Under the pieces are notes generated by a model. It was not told where the DNA came from. It searched no databases and was given only the letters and a program-made list of their open reading frames with translations. Below, one piece after another: positions 23,780-32,530 of a stretch of DNA of 64,000 nt. Made by a program: the position numbers and the translations under genes. How positions within the stretch are numbered: the stretch's first letter is position 1; every line of letters starts with the position of its first letter. Source of the stretch: Tahibacter aquaticus. Lineage in GTDB: Bacteria; Pseudomonadota; Gammaproteobacteria; Xanthomonadales; Rhodanobacteraceae. The stretch lies in NCBI RefSeq assembly GCF_004363655.1, contig NZ_SNZH01000024.1, forward strand, positions 1 through 64,000. The letters run 5' to 3'.

Positions 23780-24871
23780 TCACTTCGAGGAGCTTCTCCG
23801 GCCCCTCGGTGAAGCTTGTCGTTTGCTCCTAGCCAATGGTCGATGTTCGAGCATCGGCGAGATTTCCAAAGCAACGTGCAACTTCTTTGCCGCAGCTGCC
23901 ACTTCGCGAGGGAGCTTCTGTTTCGTCTTCCTGGCATCGACCAACCAAGCAAAGACCGCATCTGTGTCGTACCGACGATAGCTATTTGCCTGCTCGACGC
24001 CCTCGATCGCCCATTCCGCGTTGGCATGTTGAGACTTTGACGCACTCAAAACTTTCAGTTCAATCATCGTTGTGACTGTACGATAAACCGAGCCATGCGC
24101 TGCCTCGCGAGCGACCCGCAAGTCTGCGCGGCCACCCGGCGCCTGCGGTTCCTGATCGACAAATGCGACGCTGCACGAGAACGTCGCCTTCAGATGCACA
24201 AGCATGTAGGACTGAATGTGACTCTCGGGCTGTAACGACAGCTTGAACGGTTTCCCGCGAAGCCAAATCTGACGCGCAACTGGACACGTCGGATACAACA
24301 GGTTTTCGTCGGCGAATGCGCGAAGCGAATCAGCAATAGATTTAGCGGTGATGGTGGGCGACAGCGCATTTACCATCAAGTTATTGGGGCTGTTGCACCA
24401 TTCGACAATGTTCTGCCCCGGCAAGTGGACGAGAATCCGCGATTGACCGAACACTGCCACGACAAAACATTGATCCTCAAGAAGAGTATCAGCGACGAAT
24501 CCGAAAGCTTCGCTGATGTTGCTCCAACCAGTTCGAACACGACGCATGGTCGCGAGATTCTCGTTGCAGACTATCACTCCGGCCGACGAGCTACGATCAA
24601 GCGCGTGCCTGAAAAGTGTTTCTCTGCGCCGCGCCGCGGAATCTGCAATCTTCACGCCCGGTTCGAGTAGTGGATGCTCAGCATAGACGAGAATCGAAAC
24701 CGCATCCTCACCCACCTGCCCTGCAGCCAATTGCTGCTGGTTCGCCAGCAACCATTGCTTTTGCCACGCGATCACCTCCTGCACGAATCGCAACGGCGGC
24801 TGGCCGTCCGCTGACATGAGCCAAACGCCCAGTACTGTCTGAAGCTCATCTTGTCCCAGTGTCGCCGTCAT
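23780..24871 (-). CDS. PD-(D/E)XK nuclease-type effector of a three-component system
   Basis: 363 residues. The C-terminal third holds a PD-(D/E)XK nuclease core: Asp250 in GGRADLRV, then Glu271-Leu-Lys273 on the following strand (MIELKVL) and Gln294 in the next helix (EQANSYRR), the usual order of metal-binding and catalytic residues. The N-terminal 220 residues are unassigned and may contact the partner proteins. It starts at the last base of the middle-component stop (TAATG), so the genes are translationally coupled. Position and order (ATPase, middle component, nuclease) resemble ABC-three-component conflict systems in which the last gene is the effector. Nuclease activity on invader nucleic acid is inferred. 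Confidence 0.65.
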   Translation of the reverse strand: MTATLGQDELQTVLGVWLMSADGQPPLRFVQEVIAWQKQWLLANQQQLAAGQVGEDAVSILVYAEHPLLEPGVKIADSAARRRETLFRHALDRSSSAGVIVCNENLATMRRVRTGWSNISEAFGFVADTLLEDQCFVVAVFGQSRILVHLPGQNIVEWCNSPNNLMVNALSPTITAKSIADSLRAFADENLLYPTCPVARQIWLRGKPFKLSLQPESHIQSYMLVHLKATFSCSVAFVDQEPQAPGGRADLRVAREAAHGSVYRTVTTMIELKVLSASKSQHANAEWAIEGVEQANSYRRYDTDAVFAWLVDARKTKQKLPREVAAAAKKLHVALEISPMLEHRPLARSKRQASPRGRRSSSK

Positions 24872-25521
24872 TAGGCGGCGGCCCGAGTGGCGAGAAGGCG
24901 TTGATAGGCTGTCAGTGCGTCGAGGCGACGCGATGTCGCGAGGTCATTGAGATAGCGGTCTATCGTATGAAGGCCGACAACTGTAGGTGTCTGCTCATCG
25001 TCTGTACCAACCGTTGACTCGCCTCTTTCGGAAGCAGTCTGGTACGTCAAATCCTGAAACAGAGCACCATCGAGCTTGGACTCTTCGGTTCGGGCTGCCG
25101 CAAGACATAGCTCAAGTAGAAATTGGTATAGCCGTTCGCCGAAGCTCGTCTGTCGCAGTTTTCGGACCACAAGCAAGCCTTGTCGCCGGAGCCGCGATTC
25201 GCCTTCGAATTGCAGTTCGTTCCGAGCGGGATACGCTTTGAACTGACGAATCTCGATGAGTCCGCTCATGATCAGCGCACCCAGCGCAAAATGGGCCATT
25301 CGATAGTACGGTCCCTGCTCGGTGCGGCGAGCTCGGAATCGTAGCGGTGCGATGTCATAGAAACGCGAGGACGCGAATGAAACGAACAGCAAAGCATGGA
25401 GGCGTCGACGGGACAGAGGGCCGAGGCCCGCCGCATCACTGGCAGCGAACAGCAAAAGTAGCCAGCGCGAAAAGTGCAAGCCTTCGTAGTCTTCCTTCCG
25501 CACTGGAATTGGCTTAGCCAT
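24871..25521 (-). CDS. Middle-component-like protein of a three-component system
   Basis: 216 residues, basic and mostly helical, with a winged-helix-like stretch (YRMAHFALGALIMSGLIEI, then strand-forming FKAYPARNELQF). Size, position between an SMC/ABC-type ATPase and a nuclease gene, and this helix-wing look resemble the middle components of ABC-3C systems, which are thought to bridge ATPase and effector. No catalytic motif is visible. It overlaps the ATPase gene by 8 bases and the nuclease gene by 1. The family assignment is by context more than by motif. Confidence 0.5.
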   Translation of the reverse strand: MAKPIPVRKEDYEGLHFSRWLLLLFAASDAAGLGPLSRRRLHALLFVSFASSRFYDIAPLRFRARRTEQGPYYRMAHFALGALIMSGLIEIRQFKAYPARNELQFEGESRLRRQGLLVVRKLRQTSFGERLYQFLLELCLAAARTEESKLDGALFQDLTYQTASERGESTVGTDDEQTPTVVGLHTIDRYLNDLATSRRLDALTAYQRLLATRAAA

Positions 25522-26443
25522 CAGCGTACTTCCCTACTTCATCGTCAAACAGCGCCTGTGCCGTTTTGTCCTTGAGGACGCCTGGTTGCGCTGTCAGTTT
25601 CATTAGGTTGACCAAGTGGCCGCCCGACTTACGTCGAGAACCGGCGGGCCTGCCCAGCAAATGTCCAATCATCGTCGTTCCGTTGAGATTGGATGTGGCG
25701 ATTACGCGCCGCTGCTTGCTCGAACCTCGCGTGGCGAAATCGCGTATCAGGTCAGCGGCACGCTCCATGAACCACGTGTCGAGACTGGCTTCCGGAGTTT
25801 CAACGATGAGCGTCATCGCGCCGTCATCGGTGACCATGTCGAGTACGGCCAGTCGGAACGCCAAGTCGAGAAATTCCTTCTGAGATTCAGAGACGCTGGT
25901 TTCACTTGTGCGAACTTGCTGAGTCGCATGGGTACCGGAGGTCATTGCCACGCGGAACGTCGGGATATTGACTTTTGACACACCGGTAGCCAATGAGAAT
26001 GGGCTGTTGCGCTCGAATCGCACGCTAACGCTTTCTTGGAGGAAGCGCTCGGCATAACGAGCGATACGATCAGCTAGAGACTCGCGAATGCGCTCAATTG
26101 ATTCCTGCGCGACCCCGACCGCCTTACGGTAGTTTTCAGCGAGCGCCTTGCGCTCCTTGTCGAGCTTGCCTAGGTCCAGTTCTTCTCGGGTGATCTCGTC
26201 CTGCAACGGAGACGACACCGTGCCGGGCAATTGCGCAGCAAGGTAAAGATGCTCCTCTGAGAGCTGCTGCACGCTGGTCAGCAACGTGCGAAGCAAATCC
26301 TGCTGCGTTCCGACGGCGGCCTCGATATGCGAGTACGCTTCTTTGAGTGCCTCGTGGATAGCTATCGCCTCTTCCAGCGTCTTCTCTCGCTTGCGTACTT
26401 CGGCGACCTTGATGGACTCGACATTCTTGGTCGACGTTGGCAT
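25514..26443 (-). CDS. C-terminal half of an SMC/ABC-type ATPase, N-terminal half missing
   Basis: 309 residues. Residues 10-140 form a coiled coil (KREKTLEEAIAIHEALKE onward). The rest is the C-terminal lobe of an ABC/SMC/RecN-type ATPase: signature-like SVSESQKEFLDLAFRLA (183-199), Walker B strand and D-loop LIVETPEASLD (212-222), and a following strand RRVIATSN. In canonical ABC proteins Walker B is DEP; here it is ETPE. No Walker A is present in this protein. Upstream, in another frame, 26460-26521 still reads as coiled-coil (LRSLTEQLEQVQRRVSFAIA), and then the sequence changes to the leader of a plus-strand gene. So the front of the ATPase appears lost, unless a split partner lies elsewhere. 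Confidence 0.65.
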   Translation of the reverse strand: MPTSTKNVESIKVAEVRKREKTLEEAIAIHEALKEAYSHIEAAVGTQQDLLRTLLTSVQQLSEEHLYLAAQLPGTVSSPLQDEITREELDLGKLDKERKALAENYRKAVGVAQESIERIRESLADRIARYAERFLQESVSVRFERNSPFSLATGVSKVNIPTFRVAMTSGTHATQQVRTSETSVSESQKEFLDLAFRLAVLDMVTDDGAMTLIVETPEASLDTWFMERAADLIRDFATRGSSKQRRVIATSNLNGTTMIGHLLGRPAGSRRKSGGHLVNLMKLTAQPGVLKDKTAQALFDDEVGKYADG

Positions 26444-26596
26444 CTTGCTATGGCAAACGAAACTCGGCGCTGGACCTGCTCAAGTTGCTCGGTCAACGAA
26501 CGAAGTGCGTCAAACTGCCCCACCCCGCCCGTCCCCGAAGAAAATGCGGGCGAGCCGGCGCGGTAACATCCCCGCACTGACAAGAGGCCATACCGC

Positions 26597-26985
26597 ATGA
26601 TCCCCGACACTGTCACTCGCTGGCATCGCCTTGTGAACGCGCGCGATGCCGCCGGACTCGATGCGCTGCTGGCCGAGGGGTGTTCCATTCGCCCGTCGTG
26701 CACACGCCGCAGGCCGGCAAGGCAGTGCCCCGGGGTTACCTGCCCGCGGCGCTGGCCGTGATCATCAACGACTCGTTTCGCTATCAGCGCGAGCTGTACG
26801 GCGAAAACGACGCGGTGCCGGAGTTCCAAGTCGAACTCGATGGCATCGCGGTCAACGGCGTGGACATGATCCACTGGAATGCCGAGGGACGCATCACAGA
26901 GTTCAAGGTGATGCTGCGCCCGCTCAAAGCCGTCACGCTGATTCACGAGAAAATGGCGGCCATGCTGCAGGCGGCGCGGCGATGA
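26597..26985 (+). pseudogene. NTF2-like/SnoaL family gene with a frameshift
   Basis: From ATG 26597 the frame reads WHRLVNARDAAGLDALLAEG, the first helices of an NTF2-like (SnoaL) domain. The fold continues one frame away from about 26680 as VFHSPVVHTPQAGKAV and on to 26985. The shift lies in a run of four G at 26671-26674, where one base seems missing. The complete protein would be about 130 residues, normal for the family, which are small cone-shaped enzymes or binding proteins of diverse function. Either a true pseudogene or a homopolymer sequencing error. Confidence 0.7.
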
Positions 26986-27019
26986 TAAAGCTGACCGCCC
27001 CCGTTTCCGATGTAGTTCG

Positions 27020-29512
27020 CTAGCCTGCAAGCAGCCGCACGGCCAGCCACGCGGGCAGCCCCAGGTAGAAAGCCACGCGGCTCAGCATCGTCAGCGCGCG
27101 GCGCACCGCGCGTGCGCGCGCCGGCCAGGGCAGCATCGCTACATGGACGGCTTCAACGACACTGCGCAGCGCAGCGGCGAACATCATCAGGCCGATGGAC
27201 CAGGCACCCCACCACGCCAGCAGTCCTGTGAGCCACGCCGCGAGTCCGTAGGTGTAGTACTCGCCGAAGGTGCCGCCGAACGCGATGTGCTGATGCAGCC
27301 GAAATGCCGGCAGCGCCAGCAGCAGCGGGAACGCGACGAACTTGACCAGCGGGTGGTCGAGCCGTGGCCACCCCGCGACGGCACGCGTCGTTGCGTAGTC
27401 TGCCCTGCGTGCCGAGCCTGCGCTGGCCGGGAGCAGCGGTGATTCGGCGTCGTTCAGCACGCGCAGCAGCGCTTCAACATCGGCAATAGCGATGCCGGGT
27501 GCGAAACGCGCGCCGGAAGCGAACTGTAGATCCACGCCCGTGCCAGGCAATGGTATGCGCCACACGCGGACGTCGACGATGCGATCCAGCGGAACCTCGA
27601 TACGCTGGTGACGCTGTTGCAATACGAGCATTCCGCCATCGACCCGCACGCGCGCCGCGAAGGCGCGCTGAATGCCCCATGCCGCGATCGCCGGTAGCAG
27701 CGTTACGCCGATGAAGATCTGCAGCTGCACCAGCGAGTTCACCTGCAGGCCGTCTCGCAGCAGCATCCGCAAGGCCAGCCAGAGCAGGCCGGCACCGGCG
27801 CAGACGCGCAGTAGTGCGGCGGCGATGCGCCAACCCGGCGTGAGCAGGGCAACGACGATAGCGCTCGCAGGCTTCGTAGCTGCGGCGGCTACGGCCGCAG
27901 TCGATTTGGCATTCGCGCTGTGCGTGCGCCGCACACGCACGATGGATGCCATCGCGAGCAGCAGCAGGAACGTACCCGCTGCGGCGCCCACCCAATCGCC
28001 CCAGCGCACCATCAGCGTTGCCGGTGGATCGCGCAACGGCACCTCGCCGGCGAGTACGGCGCGATCGCCGAATTTCGTGCTCGCCAGCACGGCCCCGGTG
28101 GGATCGACGAATGCGCTGAGGCCGTTGGTGGTGACGCGCAGCTGCGGCAGGCGGGTTTCGATGCTGCGGAATGCCGCCACGGCCAGATGCAGGCGCGCAC
28201 CGAGGGGGGACGCGGTGAACCAGGAATCGTTGGAAAGGCCGACGATGGCCTGTGCGCCCAGACGCGCGCCGTCCAGTGCGAGTCCCGGCTGCACGTCGTC
28301 GCGGCAGATCAGCGGCACCACATTGAGTTCGCGCCCGTCGGCGGCACGCAGCAGCATCACGCGCGCGCCGGAGCCGGGTTGCCAGCTGCCGGCCCAGGGT
28401 AACCAACTGCGCAGCCGCGGACCGTCCAGCCAAGCGGGAACGTGTTCGGTGAACGGAAACAGAAATGTCTTGCGGTAGGTGCCGATGGCGCCGCTGCCAG
28501 GTGCAAGGAATGTGGCCGCGTTGTATTCGCCCGCGGCATCGCGATCGTAGGTGCCGAATACCAGGGCAACGTTGGCGCTGGCGGCGAAGTCGAGTATCTC
28601 GCGGTCCAGCGCCGCGCCGTCTTCGCTGCGCGGCTGTCCGAAGGTGGTCGGATAGACCGTCTCCGACCAGAGCACGGCGTCGGCCGCGTGATGTTCGATG
28701 GCGGCGCGCGACAACGCGAAATGCGTGTCCAGCACATCGCGTACAACGGCATAGGTGCCGCGTTCGCGCCGCTGGCCTTCGTAATCGACCATGCTCGCCT
28801 GAACCATGGCGACGCGCATCGCGTCGGCGGGCGCGCTCAGCACCGTTTCGAGCGTGGCAAGACGCAGCACGCCGTAGCCAGCCATCAGCAGCGGTAGCGC
28901 GAGCGCCAGTGCCAGCGGCCGTAGCAGGTGGCGCAGGCCTTCGCGCCGCTGCGCCACGGCCTGGGCCAGCGCCTCGTTGACGAGGATCAGCACGACGCTG
29001 ATGCCGGCGGCGCCGCCGAGGTCTGCCACCTGTCGCAACCACGCCGCGGGCGCAAGGCCGTGGCCCAGCGTGTCGCCGAGGAGTTTCGGCCAAAGCCATT
29101 CGACAGCGACCCAGGCGCAGGCGCCAGCAAGCCCACTTACCCAGGCGCTGTGGTGGTGCCGCCGGGCGAGATGGCGCACCACCGCAAAGACGATCACCTG
29201 CGGTTGCAGCAACGGCGCCAATACACACAGCATCAACACGGCGGAAAACGTGCCGATACCGGTATAGGTGGCTAGCGCAGCGCCGAACCACAAGAACGCC
29301 GCCACGATGTACGCGACGCTCATCAGCCATCCGCTGAGCAGCGTGTCGGTGAACGTACGCGTGGCATCCAGCGCGAGCAGCCACGGCAGCAGCAGCACGA
29401 AGCCCAGCACCCAGGCGTCGCCGCCGCGTGCATACAGCGCCAGCAGCGACGCACTCGCGATCACGCCGGCGAGCGCGCGCCAGAGCCCGCGATATTTGGT
29501 AAAGGCGAACAC
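27020..29512 (-). CDS. lnt: Apolipoprotein N-acyltransferase with long C-terminal extension
   Basis: 830 residues against about 510 for typical Lnt. N-terminal membrane helices (1-225) precede a nitrilase-type domain with the triad Glu284 (WSETVYP), Lys348 (YRKTFLFPFTEHVP) and Cys403 (PLICRDD), matching Glu267/Lys335/Cys387 of E. coli Lnt, which N-acylates lipoproteins at the periplasmic face. A further helix closes the Lnt unit near 530. The extra 290 residues add several membrane helices and a beta-rich segment (IEVPLDRIVDVRVW) resembling a PH-type domain. Start is GTG 29512; an upstream GTG at 29522 is in another frame. A housekeeping lnt normally lacks this tail, so this may be a paralogue. 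Confidence 0.8.
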   Translation of the reverse strand: MFAFTKYRGLWRALAGVIASASLLALYARGGDAWVLGFVLLLPWLLALDATRTFTDTLLSGWLMSVAYIVAAFLWFGAALATYTGIGTFSAVLMLCVLAPLLQPQVIVFAVVRHLARRHHHSAWVSGLAGACAWVAVEWLWPKLLGDTLGHGLAPAAWLRQVADLGGAAGISVVLILVNEALAQAVAQRREGLRHLLRPLALALALPLLMAGYGVLRLATLETVLSAPADAMRVAMVQASMVDYEGQRRERGTYAVVRDVLDTHFALSRAAIEHHAADAVLWSETVYPTTFGQPRSEDGAALDREILDFAASANVALVFGTYDRDAAGEYNAATFLAPGSGAIGTYRKTFLFPFTEHVPAWLDGPRLRSWLPWAGSWQPGSGARVMLLRAADGRELNVVPLICRDDVQPGLALDGARLGAQAIVGLSNDSWFTASPLGARLHLAVAAFRSIETRLPQLRVTTNGLSAFVDPTGAVLASTKFGDRAVLAGEVPLRDPPATLMVRWGDWVGAAAGTFLLLLAMASIVRVRRTHSANAKSTAAVAAAATKPASAIVVALLTPGWRIAAALLRVCAGAGLLWLALRMLLRDGLQVNSLVQLQIFIGVTLLPAIAAWGIQRAFAARVRVDGGMLVLQQRHQRIEVPLDRIVDVRVWRIPLPGTGVDLQFASGARFAPGIAIADVEALLRVLNDAESPLLPASAGSARRADYATTRAVAGWPRLDHPLVKFVAFPLLLALPAFRLHQHIAFGGTFGEYYTYGLAAWLTGLLAWWGAWSIGLMMFAAALRSVVEAVHVAMLPWPARARAVRRALTMLSRVAFYLGLPAWLAVRLLAG

Positions 29513-29553
29513 TACCGGTCACCCATCAGCGCGAATGCATCAGGACAGGCGCC

Positions 29554-30303
29554 TCAAGGCCGCCGCTCCCCGGCAGGAGGAATGGTGATTTCGCGGATCG
29601 GCAGTCCCGGCGGCGCCATGTCGGCGGGGACGACCCGGTCGTCCGGAATCGTGATTTGCCGGCCCGATGCATCCACAAACACGCCGTCGGGCGAGAACAT
29701 GAGGATGGGTTCCAGCAGCTCACCCTCGTCGGTCACCTGGTGATGACGCACGTAGCCGGGCGGCAGCTCGAAATCCGCGGGCACCGCGAGGCCGACGAGC
29801 GGCGGACTCGTACCGGGAGGATTGAAGGCGCCGATACCGGTGTGATCGCCGCTGTCGTGCAGGGCCTGGATCACCTCGGTCATGGTCGGCGCAGGCTCTG
29901 TCGGCGAGAGGTAGGTCGCAACGTCGTTGGGATCGCCACTGGGCCGATTGTCGGGGTTGGGGTCGGGGTCGGACGCGACAGGCATGGTTTGCATGGAAGC
30001 ATGGCGTTGGGGCGTCCGCACCGGTGCCGTGGACGGGCGCAGCGGCGCAGCACGTGGTGCCTCGGCGGAGGTGGCGTCGGCTGGCGCCCTGCCGGCGTTG
30101 CCGGCCCGTGCCATCGCCGCGCGCTGCGCTGGCGGTGTTTGCGACGAGAACAGCAGACTCGCGATGCCCGTCGCGATAACGACGGCGGCAAGCATGATCA
30201 TGGCGGTTGCCGCCGACAACCACGAACGGCGTTCGCGCACGACGCGCACGCCATCGCCGCCCATTGCGGACGGCGTGGCGTGATCATGGCCGGATACGCT
30301 CAC
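29554..30303 (-). CDS. Single-pass membrane protein with Pro/Ala-rich periplasmic part
   Basis: About 249 residues. A short cytoplasmic segment is followed by one hydrophobic helix (SAATAMIMLAAVVIATGIAS), then a Pro/Ala/Thr-rich stretch to about residue 150, and a C-terminal region with PPGYVRHHQVTDEGELLEPI and PDGVFVDASGRQITIPDD. No family was recognised. Start GTG 30303 is followed by an alternative ATG at 30264; neither has a strong ribosome-binding site. It lies 41 bases upstream of lnt on the same strand, and 19 bases downstream of the SGNH hydrolase stop, so the three may be one transcript. Confidence 0.6.
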   Translation of the reverse strand: MSVSGHDHATPSAMGGDGVRVVRERRSWLSAATAMIMLAAVVIATGIASLLFSSQTPPAQRAAMARAGNAGRAPADATSAEAPRAAPLRPSTAPVRTPQRHASMQTMPVASDPDPNPDNRPSGDPNDVATYLSPTEPAPTMTEVIQALHDSGDHTGIGAFNPPGTSPPLVGLAVPADFELPPGYVRHHQVTDEGELLEPILMFSPDGVFVDASGRQITIPDDRVVPADMAPPGLPIREITIPPAGERRP

Positions 30304-30322
30304 CGGCGCGTTTCCCGGTCGA

Positions 30323-31411
30323 TCAGGGCGTTGGCGGGCTATAGGTCGAAAGCGACCAGCCCATGCGTTCGTGCCCAAAATTGTTCCAAATTGGACTCTT
30401 GCCGCCGCTGAAGCTGGTGTAGCGTGGCGCCCCGCTGCCGGTCGATCCGCCGAACAGGCCGGCACTCACTGTGCCGCCGGTGTAGGTCGGGTGCACGTCG
30501 TCGGACTGGATGTAGTCGTAGCTGCTCGACGAACTCGCAAAATGCGTGTTCGCATCCCGCAGCGTGGGGCGAAGCGTGGTGGTGATACGCGTCACGTAGC
30601 TCGCCTCGCTTTCTCCGGTCACGTAGCGCAGCGCGTCGGAGTCGACCTGGCCGTCGCCGTTGCTGTCGTAGTCCGCACCCATGTATTGGGCGAAGCTGTC
30701 GGCGCATTTGAACCCCTTCTGGCGCGCGTAGTCGCACATCCAATAGTTCATCGTCACCAGCGCGGGCAGGAAGCGATCGCGCAGGTTTACCGTGGCGCCG
30801 GTTGTCGCATCGCGGCACGAGCTCTGCACGTTGTCCGCGTTGTAACCCGGGTAGTACAGGTTCGCGATGATCTTGAGCCGGGTATTGGCATGGGCGTTCG
30901 CGTTGATGTAGTCCATCGACTGCGCGACGTAGCTCTTGCAGGTGTTCACCGCGTTGTTCAGCGCGCTGTAGTCGCAGGTACCGGTCTGCGACTTGAAAGC
31001 GGAACGCGCTTGCAGGCCGTCGTTGCCGCACATCTCGAAAGTCACGACGCGGGTAGAGGCGTCCTGCATGTACGAGCGGTCCGCCACGATCTTGTTCTGG
31101 TAGACGTCAGATGCTACGGCGCCCGACTTGGCGCGACGGATGTTCTCGACGTCCGCGTTCCACAGCGCAGAGAGGTATTCCGAATCGACGGTTGGCGCGG
31201 AATAGCGGGCCGCATTGCTGATGGAGCCGTTGTAGCCCGCGTAGATCGAATCACCGTAGGCCACGACGCGATATTTCGCGCTCGTTCCGGCCCGATCGAC
31301 AGTCCAGGAGACGTTCTGATTGAGCGTATTGCCCATGGCCTGGGCGCTCAGTATCAGCAAGGCGACAGCCGGCAGCCACCGGCGGGTAGCGCCGTGGAAT
31401 CGGTTAGACAT
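30323..31411 (-). CDS. Secreted SGNH/GDSL hydrolase
   Basis: 362 residues. Signal peptide at 1-27. The SGNH blocks are present: GDS at 53-55 (nucleophile Ser55), GND near 130 (CGNDG) and DDVHP near 318 (catalytic Asp and His). These enzymes hydrolyse esters of lipids, acylated sugars or similar substrates. A block-II Gly is likely in the KSGA stretch. Six or more cysteines fit an exported protein. Start 31411 is set by the signal peptide and GGGGAT upstream; the reading frame extends further but reads as non-coding. Substrate unknown. Confidence 0.82.
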   Translation of the reverse strand: MSNRFHGATRRWLPAVALLILSAQAMGNTLNQNVSWTVDRAGTSAKYRVVAYGDSIYAGYNGSISNAARYSAPTVDSEYLSALWNADVENIRRAKSGAVASDVYQNKIVADRSYMQDASTRVVTFEMCGNDGLQARSAFKSQTGTCDYSALNNAVNTCKSYVAQSMDYINANAHANTRLKIIANLYYPGYNADNVQSSCRDATTGATVNLRDRFLPALVTMNYWMCDYARQKGFKCADSFAQYMGADYDSNGDGQVDSDALRYVTGESEASYVTRITTTLRPTLRDANTHFASSSSSYDYIQSDDVHPTYTGGTVSAGLFGGSTGSGAPRYTSFSGGKSPIWNNFGHERMGWSLSTYSPPTP

Positions 31412-31980
31412 GGTTATCCCCGCGAGGTCAGTGTGCAGAAAAGACGCGGAAACCGCACGGTTTCCACGATCCCGACAAAACGCAACATGTGGCGCACGCC
31501 AGAACAAGGCGCCCCCTAGGCCGAGCAGAAGACTAAATGTGCGCGTTGTAGAGGTCAATACAATCGTTTGAATGACTTGCGATGCACCGCAACATAAACG
31601 GGCGACTTCAACGAGGTTAACCGGGGCTTGACGAAACGCTATTGCGGTTTCAGGACATCGATCGCGTTTGGAGCAATCACAAGCGGTGTTGAACGACTGT
31701 CCGATAACGTCTCGGCGTGTGTCGGTCAGCGTGCGCGTACGGGCAGCCATCGAGCGAGGACTGATCTGGCAGTCGCAGTCGCGGTCGAACAGCGAAGCCG
31801 AGCGCAAGTGCGGATTAGACGACGTGTCCCCGACTCCAACGACCGGGCAACGAGTCAGCACAAAGTACGAATCTCTGCGCCTCCGTCAGTCCTTCGGCAC
31901 CGACAACGCGACTTGCCGCCCCGGGCGGAAATCAGCCGGATCATGGCGCTGCACGTAGGGCGTTCAGTTGGCGTGAGACA
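31412..31980. other. Intergenic region upstream of the SGNH gene, no gene
   Basis: About 570 bases, less GC-rich than its neighbours. It should contain the leftward SGNH promoter. The right part leads into a transposase relic starting at 31981; no earlier transposase sequence could be read, so the rest of the insertion element is gone or too decayed. Confidence 0.4.
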
Positions 31981-32190
31981 GACGACGAGCGGATCTACCG
32001 CCAGACGCTCAAGGCACAGGGCATTCATACTCAGATCGCAAAACGGCGTACACCGCACGGCAGCGGTCTGGGAGTCACCCGGTGGGTCGTTGAGCGAACG
32101 ATTGCCTTCCGTCCACGAAGCCTTTCTCAGCCTGGGCTGCGCCATCATTTGTTGGCGGGCCTTGAAGAAATCATTTTGTTAGACGCTCTC
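31981..32190 (+). pseudogene. IS5-type transposase C-terminal relic
   Basis: Reads DDERIYRQTLKAQGIHTQIA, then KRRTPHGSGLGVTRWVVERTIA, the Glu-containing end (WVVERT) of IS5-family DDE transposases. It then jumps one frame to HEAFLSLGCAIICWRALKK with a stop at 32180-32182. The usual W-L-H...LRxRYERR part between the two is deleted. The sequence after the stop, GTTAGACGCTCT (32178-32189), is where the terminal inverted repeat would lie. A dead insertion-sequence fragment. Confidence 0.75.
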
Positions 32191-32530
32191 AGGAGCCGCC
32201 ACCATGAGGCGTTGTTCTGCGCAGACTGAAGACTAGGAATGCCAGGCCCGCGATCGCGTACCCGAACGGAGCTACCCACTGGGTCGACCACCAATAAGCC
32301 TGCTTATACCAACCAGGCAAGTCATGAGATTCGTCAAAGCGTAGGCCGAGCCACGCTGAGAGAGCGGAAGCAATCAGAGTGACGCTCAGCGACAATGCGC
32401 AAACCTGCAGCAGTGGGGAGCGGTCATACCGGAATTGACGAGCGACAGCCACGAAGAACGCGAGAGGACCAACAATTGGCAGCGCGCGATGAACGATGTC
32501 GTCGAGATGCATTGCAGAGGAACCTAACAC
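32189..32530 (-). CDS. Small three-helix membrane protein next to IS relic
   Basis: Up to 113 residues (or 107 from the ATG at 32512) with three predicted membrane helices (about 17-30, 40-60, 85-103). No family recognised. Its stop codon falls directly at the outer edge of the IS5-type relic, so the C-terminus (TTPHGGGS) may have been set by the insertion. Nothing in the composition points to a specific role. Downstream of the amidohydrolase region but on the opposite strand. Confidence 0.45.
   Translation of the reverse strand: MLGSSAMHLDDIVHRALPIVGPLAFFVAVARQFRYDRSPLLQVCALSLSVTLIASALSAWLGLRFDESHDLPGWYKQAYWWSTQWVAPFGYAIAGLAFLVFSLRRTTPHGGGS

Noticed and set aside
26362-27030. Minus-strand gene of 222 codons
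   Set aside because: Most of it is antisense to the NTF2-like gene. Only the 26460-26521 part looks real, as leftover coiled coil of the ATPase.
32110-32184. attC-like integron site (GTTAGAC with an imperfect hairpin and CTTGAAG)
   Set aside because: The same bases encode the C-terminus of an IS5-family transposase (HEAFLSLGCAIICW), and GTTAGAC lies at the expected terminal repeat. The resemblance to attC is best explained by that.
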